Assembly (NCBI GenBank): GCA_040755975.1
Contig: JBFLZY010000069.1
Location: 1 to 14,642 of the forward strand
From: JAIMBK01 sp040755975
GTDB lineage: Bacteria > Bacillota > Desulfotomaculia > Desulfotomaculales > Nap2-2B
DNA length: 14,642 nucleotides
Direction: 5' to 3'
Position 1 is the stretch's first letter; each line of letters opens with the position of its first letter. Position numbers and translations under genes: made by a program. Below the pieces are notes generated by a model. That model had not been told where the DNA came from. It made no database searches and saw only the letters and a list, made by a program, of their open reading frames with translations. This document shows positions 11,787 through 14,642 of the stretch, piece after piece.

Positions 11787-11920
11787 AAGACGACAGCGGG
11801 AGGACGTGGACGGTAACCTTGCGGCCGGGTGGTAAGTTTCAGGACGGTACACCCTCAAACGCCGAAGCGATGATTTTGATCTGTTCCGATAGAATAAGTT
11901 TTTAGAAGGGGGATTGCTTT

Positions 11921-12757
11921 GTGAAAAAGGTTTCCTGGTTTGTCGCCGGGATCGTTCTCGCTGGCTTTCTGCTGGCTATTTTCGGTTGCGCGGCGAAAGA
12001 AGGCAAAAAGTTAAAAGTGGCTGCGGGGACGTCCCTGATTGCCGGCATCGTGCAGGAAGTGGGCAAAGATAAGGTAGAGGTGGTCACTATTGTTCCTCCT
12101 GCCGTCTGCCCCGGGCATTTTGATTTAAAACCGGGCGACGTGCAGAAGCTGGCCGACGCAAAGCTGTTTTTCCGCCACGACTGGCAGGGAAAGATGTTCA
12201 CCCAGGATTTAATTGCTTCCGTGCATAATAAAGATCTGCAGGTGGTGGAGGTGGCTGTCCCCGGTAACTGGATGGCGCCGCCGGTACAAAAAGAGGCGGT
12301 GCAAAAGATTGCCGCCATTTTGAAGGAAAAGGACCCGGCCAACCAGACCTGGTATACGCAAAATGCCGAGCGCCTGCTTTCCCTGATCGAGTCCAAAGGC
12401 CGGGAAAACCGGGAAAAGCTGGCCGCAGTCGACGCAAAAGTCATTTGTTCGGACATGCAGGCGGGGTTTTTGAAGTGGGCCGGTTTTGACGTGGTGGACA
12501 CTTACGGGCGGCCGGAAGAGTTGAATCCCCAGAAATTGCAGGGGCTAATCGAAAAAGGGAAACAGGCGGGGGTGAAACTGGTGGTGGATAACCTGCAGAG
12601 CGGGCCGGACGCCGGCAAGGGCCTGGCCGAAGAGCTGGGTGCGGTCCAGGTGACCATTTCCAACTTCCCCGGGGGCCTGCCGCAGACGGATACCTGGGCT
12701 GCCGCCCTGGACAAAAACGTGGAACTTCTCCTGGAGGCGCTCAAGAAAAAGGGTTAG
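11921..12757 (+). CDS. ZnuA/TroA-like metal-binding lipoprotein with altered ligands
   Basis: The 278-residue lipoprotein (lipobox AIFGC, Cys23) has the fold layout of cluster A-1 zinc/manganese binding proteins: LKVAAGTSLIAGIVQEVG (31-48), a ligand loop, a long central helix (about 143-172) and a second lobe. The first His ligand block is CPGHFDLKPGD (63-73) instead of the usual H..EPSP.D, and FRHDW (84-88) supplies the second His. Where ZnuA normally has a third His (SHDAFGY), this one has ICSDMQAGFLKW (175-186), so that ligand is missing and a Cys and Asp are nearby. No His-rich loop is present. GTG 11921 follows GAAGGGGG. It starts a group with the ATPase at 12907 and the permease at 13666. 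The substrate may therefore be a metal other than zinc, or a chelate. Confidence 0.87.
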   Translation: MKKVSWFVAGIVLAGFLLAIFGCAAKEGKKLKVAAGTSLIAGIVQEVGKDKVEVVTIVPPAVCPGHFDLKPGDVQKLADAKLFFRHDWQGKMFTQDLIASVHNKDLQVVEVAVPGNWMAPPVQKEAVQKIAAILKEKDPANQTWYTQNAERLLSLIESKGRENREKLAAVDAKVICSDMQAGFLKWAGFDVVDTYGRPEELNPQKLQGLIEKGKQAGVKLVVDNLQSGPDAGKGLAEELGAVQVTISNFPGGLPQTDTWAAALDKNVELLLEALKKKG

Positions 12758-12815
12758 TTATCGCGATCCAGGCGGGATAGCCGATCCGTGCGGGTGGTTG
12801 AAGCAAAGATGTCCG

Positions 12816-12848
12816 TTGTTCTTTTGCGCCCTTTAGCGCCTTTGCGGT
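12816..12848. repeat. triplicated TTTGCG-like intergenic repeat, copy 2
   Basis: Three repeats of the form TTTGCGCC, TTTAGCGCC and TTTGCGGT lie 59 nt before the proposed ATPase start. They match the pattern of copy 1 at 9871-9897, including the closing GCGGT. An open frame reaching back to GTG 12847 begins inside this repeat, which is one reason to reject that start. Confidence 0.55.
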
Positions 12849-12906
12849 GAATCTCGCAGGGGGGAGAACAAAAACGAAGCCGCAATTTACCGCGTTTACG
12901 GAGGAC

Positions 12907-13653
12907 GTGATTAAAATTGAAAACGCCGTGGTTTCTTACCGGGAGGACGTGGCCCTGCGGGGGGTTTCGCTATCCGTGGGTAAAGGTGAACTGGTGGGCA
13001 TCATCGGGCCTAACGGAGCGGGGAAAACCACCCTGCTCACGCTGGTGAACGGACTGGGGAAACTTCTTTCCGGGCGGGTGGAAGTGCTGGGCCGCCCGCT
13101 GAACGGCGGGTGCCCGGCAGCTTTACGCCGCCGGATTGGCTACGTGCCACAGCTTCAGAATATCGACCCCCGGATGCCGGTAAGCGCCCGGGAAGTGGTT
13201 ATGATGGGGCGCTCCGGTCGCCTGGGCTTGCTGCGCCGGCCCGGCCCGGCCGACCACCAGGCAGTGGATAAGCTGTTGCAACTGGTGGGCATGAGCCACC
13301 TGGCCTTTCGCCCCATCGGCCACCTTTCGGGGGGCGAGCAGCAGCGGGTGGCCATCGCCCGCGCCCTGGCCCAGGAGCCGGAAATCCTGCTCTTAGACGA
13401 GCCGACGGCCTCCCTGGACCGCCGGGCGCGGGCGGGAATCATGACCCTGGTCGGCGAGATCCACCGTTCCCGCCGCCTGACCACTTTGATGGTGACCCAC
13501 GAACTGAAGACGGCGGAGGCCGTTTGCGACCGGCTGATTTTAATGAAGGAAGGATGCATCTGGGCCCAGGGCAGGCCGGAAGAAGTCCTCCGGGAAGAGT
13601 ATTTAGAGCTTCTTTACAGTGACGACGGGGTTGAATCTGGAGTAAAAAAGTAA
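12907..13653 (+). CDS. ABC transporter ATPase of the ZnuC/MntB type
   Basis: The 248-residue ATPase starts MIKIENAVVSYREDVALRGV, as ZnuC-like proteins do. It has Walker A GPNGAGKT (34-41), Q-loop YVPQLQNIDPRMPVS (79-93), signature LSGGEQQ (140-146), Walker B ILLLDEP (160-166), ASLDRRAR and switch His198 in VTHEL. The start is uncertain: GTG 12907 fits the family but the GGAGG (12900-12904) is only two bases away, while the frame is open back to GTG 12847, where no ribosome site is seen. The longer form would add 20 residues without family resemblance. It pairs with the permease beginning 12 nt after its stop. Confidence 0.93.
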   Translation: MIKIENAVVSYREDVALRGVSLSVGKGELVGIIGPNGAGKTTLLTLVNGLGKLLSGRVEVLGRPLNGGCPAALRRRIGYVPQLQNIDPRMPVSAREVVMMGRSGRLGLLRRPGPADHQAVDKLLQLVGMSHLAFRPIGHLSGGEQQRVAIARALAQEPEILLLDEPTASLDRRARAGIMTLVGEIHRSRRLTTLMVTHELKTAEAVCDRLILMKEGCIWAQGRPEEVLREEYLELLYSDDGVESGVKK

Positions 13654-13665
13654 GGAGCAGGTGCC

Positions 13666-14565
13666 GTGGACATCTTTACTTACCAGTTCATGCAAAACGC
13701 CATCCTGGCCGGCCTGCTGGGCGGCGTGGCCTGTTCTTTAATCGGGGTGTTTGTGGTTACCATGAACCTTTCCTTTATCGGGGTGGCCATCTCCCACGCC
13801 GCTTTTGCCGGGGCGCTCTGCGGAGCCTGGCTGGGCTTTGAGCCCGCGGCGGGGGCCTTGCTCTTCAGCCTGGCGGCGGCTGCAATCATTGGGCCGCTGG
13901 CCGACCGGGGGGAATTCAACCCCGATACGCCCATCGGGATCATTTTTTCCGTGACGATGGGTCTGGCCTTTTTGTTTATGGGCCTTTTGCCCGGCCCCAA
14001 AACCCAGGCGCTGGAGCTGTTGTGGGGGAGCATCCTGACCGTTCACGACCGCGACCTGGTTTGGCTCGCCCTCGTAGCGGCGGTCGTCCTGCTGGTGCTC
14101 ACCCTCTTTTTTAAAGAAATCCAGGCGGTCATCTTCCACCGGGAAGCGGCCCTGGCCGTAGGTATTCCGGCCCACCTGATTTTTTACGGCCTGCTCTTTT
14201 TAACCGGGGCAACCATCACCGCGTCTTTGCGCAGCATCGGCGGCCTGCTCATTTTTAACCTCATTCTCAATCCCGCCGCCGCCGCTTACCAGCTTAGCTA
14301 CAACCTGCGGACGATGTTCTTTCTGTCCGCTTTGTTTGGCCTGGTTTCCACCTGGCTGGGGCTTTTGGTTTCTTATTTGCTAAATGTTCCCAGCGGAGCG
14401 ACCATCGTGATTATTTCCGCCCTGGTTTTTATCGCTGCCGCCGCTTTTTCCCCTAAACGCAAGGTGAAGAAGTGGCGGGTAGGGGAAGGTCCGGCCGCCG
14501 GCGGGGGGTTTCTGAGAAATGTGCGCATTGTTCCTACACAATGCCAGGCAGTAATGCCTGAATAA
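13666..14565 (+). CDS. ABC-3 family metal transporter permease (ZnuB/MntC type)
   Basis: The 299-residue membrane protein matches the ABC-3 permeases for zinc and manganese. It opens with MDIFTYQFMQNAILAGLLGG, then CSLIGVFVVTMNLSFIGVAISHAAFAG (the SHAAFAG motif), GIIFSVTMGLAF, HREAALAVGIPA and SLRSIGGLLIFNLILNPAAAAYQL, with about eight or nine hydrophobic segments. GTG 13666 has AAGGAG (13652-13657) eight bases upstream. Beyond residue 270 the protein ends in an unusual Arg/Gly tail (RVGEGPAAGGGFLRNVRIVP...), and the last codons fall within a hairpin (14545-14560). The original stop may therefore have been lost through insertion of the downstream element. It forms the transporter with 11921 and 12907. 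Confidence 0.93.
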   Translation: MDIFTYQFMQNAILAGLLGGVACSLIGVFVVTMNLSFIGVAISHAAFAGALCGAWLGFEPAAGALLFSLAAAAIIGPLADRGEFNPDTPIGIIFSVTMGLAFLFMGLLPGPKTQALELLWGSILTVHDRDLVWLALVAAVVLLVLTLFFKEIQAVIFHREAALAVGIPAHLIFYGLLFLTGATITASLRSIGGLLIFNLILNPAAAAYQLSYNLRTMFFLSALFGLVSTWLGLLVSYLLNVPSGATIVIISALVFIAAAAFSPKRKVKKWRVGEGPAAGGGFLRNVRIVPTQCQAVMPE

Positions 14566-14590
14566 AAGTAGGCGTCAGGCATACCTGACG
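14545..14590 (+). terminator. two hairpins at the permease gene end
   Basis: CAGGCA (14545-14550) pairs with TGCCTG (14555-14560) over a GTAA loop, overlapping the last codons. CGTCAGG (14573-14579) pairs with CCTGACG (14584-14590) over CATA. Both contain AGGCA or CAGGC, and neither is followed by a good T-run. They may be a weak terminator or the edge of a palindromic element. Confidence 0.4.
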
Positions 14591-14642
14591 AACTGTGTTT
14601 CCGAATCGTCGGGTGAAATCCCCGAATGCGTAGAAAGTTGGC
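14591..14642 (+). other. possible start of a structured RNA or intron at the window edge
   Basis: TCGGG (14609-14613) and CCCGA (14621-14625) close a GGTGAAAT-type loop, and CCGAAT occurs twice (14601-14606, 14622-14627). A stem around GGTGAAA..CC is seen in group II intron domain I and in cobalamin riboswitches, but the sequence is cut off and neither can be confirmed. Confidence 0.2.

Noticed and set aside
12847..12906. Earlier GTG start of the ZnuC-like ATPase
   Set aside because: No ribosome site, starts inside the TTTGCG repeat, and the extra 20 residues match nothing in the family.
14591..14642. Cobalamin riboswitch at the window end
   Set aside because: GGTGAAATCCCC fits part of the core, but the following CCCGCCACTG-type segment is absent and the sequence is cut off.
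1..14642. CRISPR arrays, tRNA or rRNA genes, transposases
   Set aside because: No regularly spaced repeats of the right size, no tRNA or rRNA signatures, and no transposase motifs were seen on either strand.

Overview
The window looks like a chromosomal segment of a fairly GC-rich, anaerobic, acetogen- or syntroph-like member of the Firmicutes (Clostridia in the broad sense). The grounds are strong AGGAGG-type ribosome binding sites, frequent GTG and TTG starts, sigma-A type TTGACA/TAAAAT promoters, MetF-like 3' ends of the Wood-Ljungdahl type, a CooC-type nickel ATPase, and an orange-protein-like cluster of NifX-fold proteins with ferredoxin-containing MinD ATPases. The species is inferred only by gene content.

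Layout. (a) 1-1180: the last 12 codons of a metF-like gene, a roughly 350-nt leader full of mutually exclusive helices ending in a terminator, an orphan flavin prenyltransferase gene (ubiX), and then a second, partial copy of the metF 3' end, closed by a strong terminator. (b) 1251-6715: an ORP/NifX-type metal-cluster region in three transcription units. Each unit is driven by a near-identical promoter (1251, 2312, 4610) that carries the same TCATAA...TTATG inverted motif over the -10 box. The units encode NifX-like protein plus a Gly/Trp-rich DUF5320-like protein; NifX-like protein, a decayed MinD N-terminus, a complete ferredoxin-MinD ATPase and an FmdB zinc ribbon; and a second ferredoxin-MinD ATPase with a DUF134 helix-turn-helix regulator. 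A Gly/Arg-rich zinc-ribbon protein and a convergent FmdB-like gene follow. Between FmdB and the third promoter lies a broken CCG-domain (heterodisulfide-reductase-like) gene whose two parts lie on opposite strands, which suggests a local inversion. (c) 7017-11048: an operon of a CooC-like ATPase, a possible 38-aa coupled peptide, a FecCD/BtuC-type permease, its ATPase and a lipoprotein binding protein. (d) 11252-11677: TrmO/TsaA-like tRNA methyltransferase. (e) 11727-14565: a structured leader and a Znu/Mnt-type ABC transporter (binding lipoprotein, ATPase, permease). (f) 14566-14642: hairpins and what may be the start of another structured RNA.

How the parts may fit (inference): the first half assembles or carries metal or metal-sulfur clusters in the style of orange protein. 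It is probably co-regulated through one operator, and the DUF134 protein in the cluster is the obvious candidate regulator. The second half imports metals. Having the CooC-like gene at the head of the FecCD-type operon points to nickel or a corrinoid used for CO dehydrogenase/acetyl-CoA synthase. The window also holds an unusual number of gene scars: a duplicated metF end, a decayed P-loop, an inverted CCG-protein fragment and an FmdB gene with a homopolymer frameshift.
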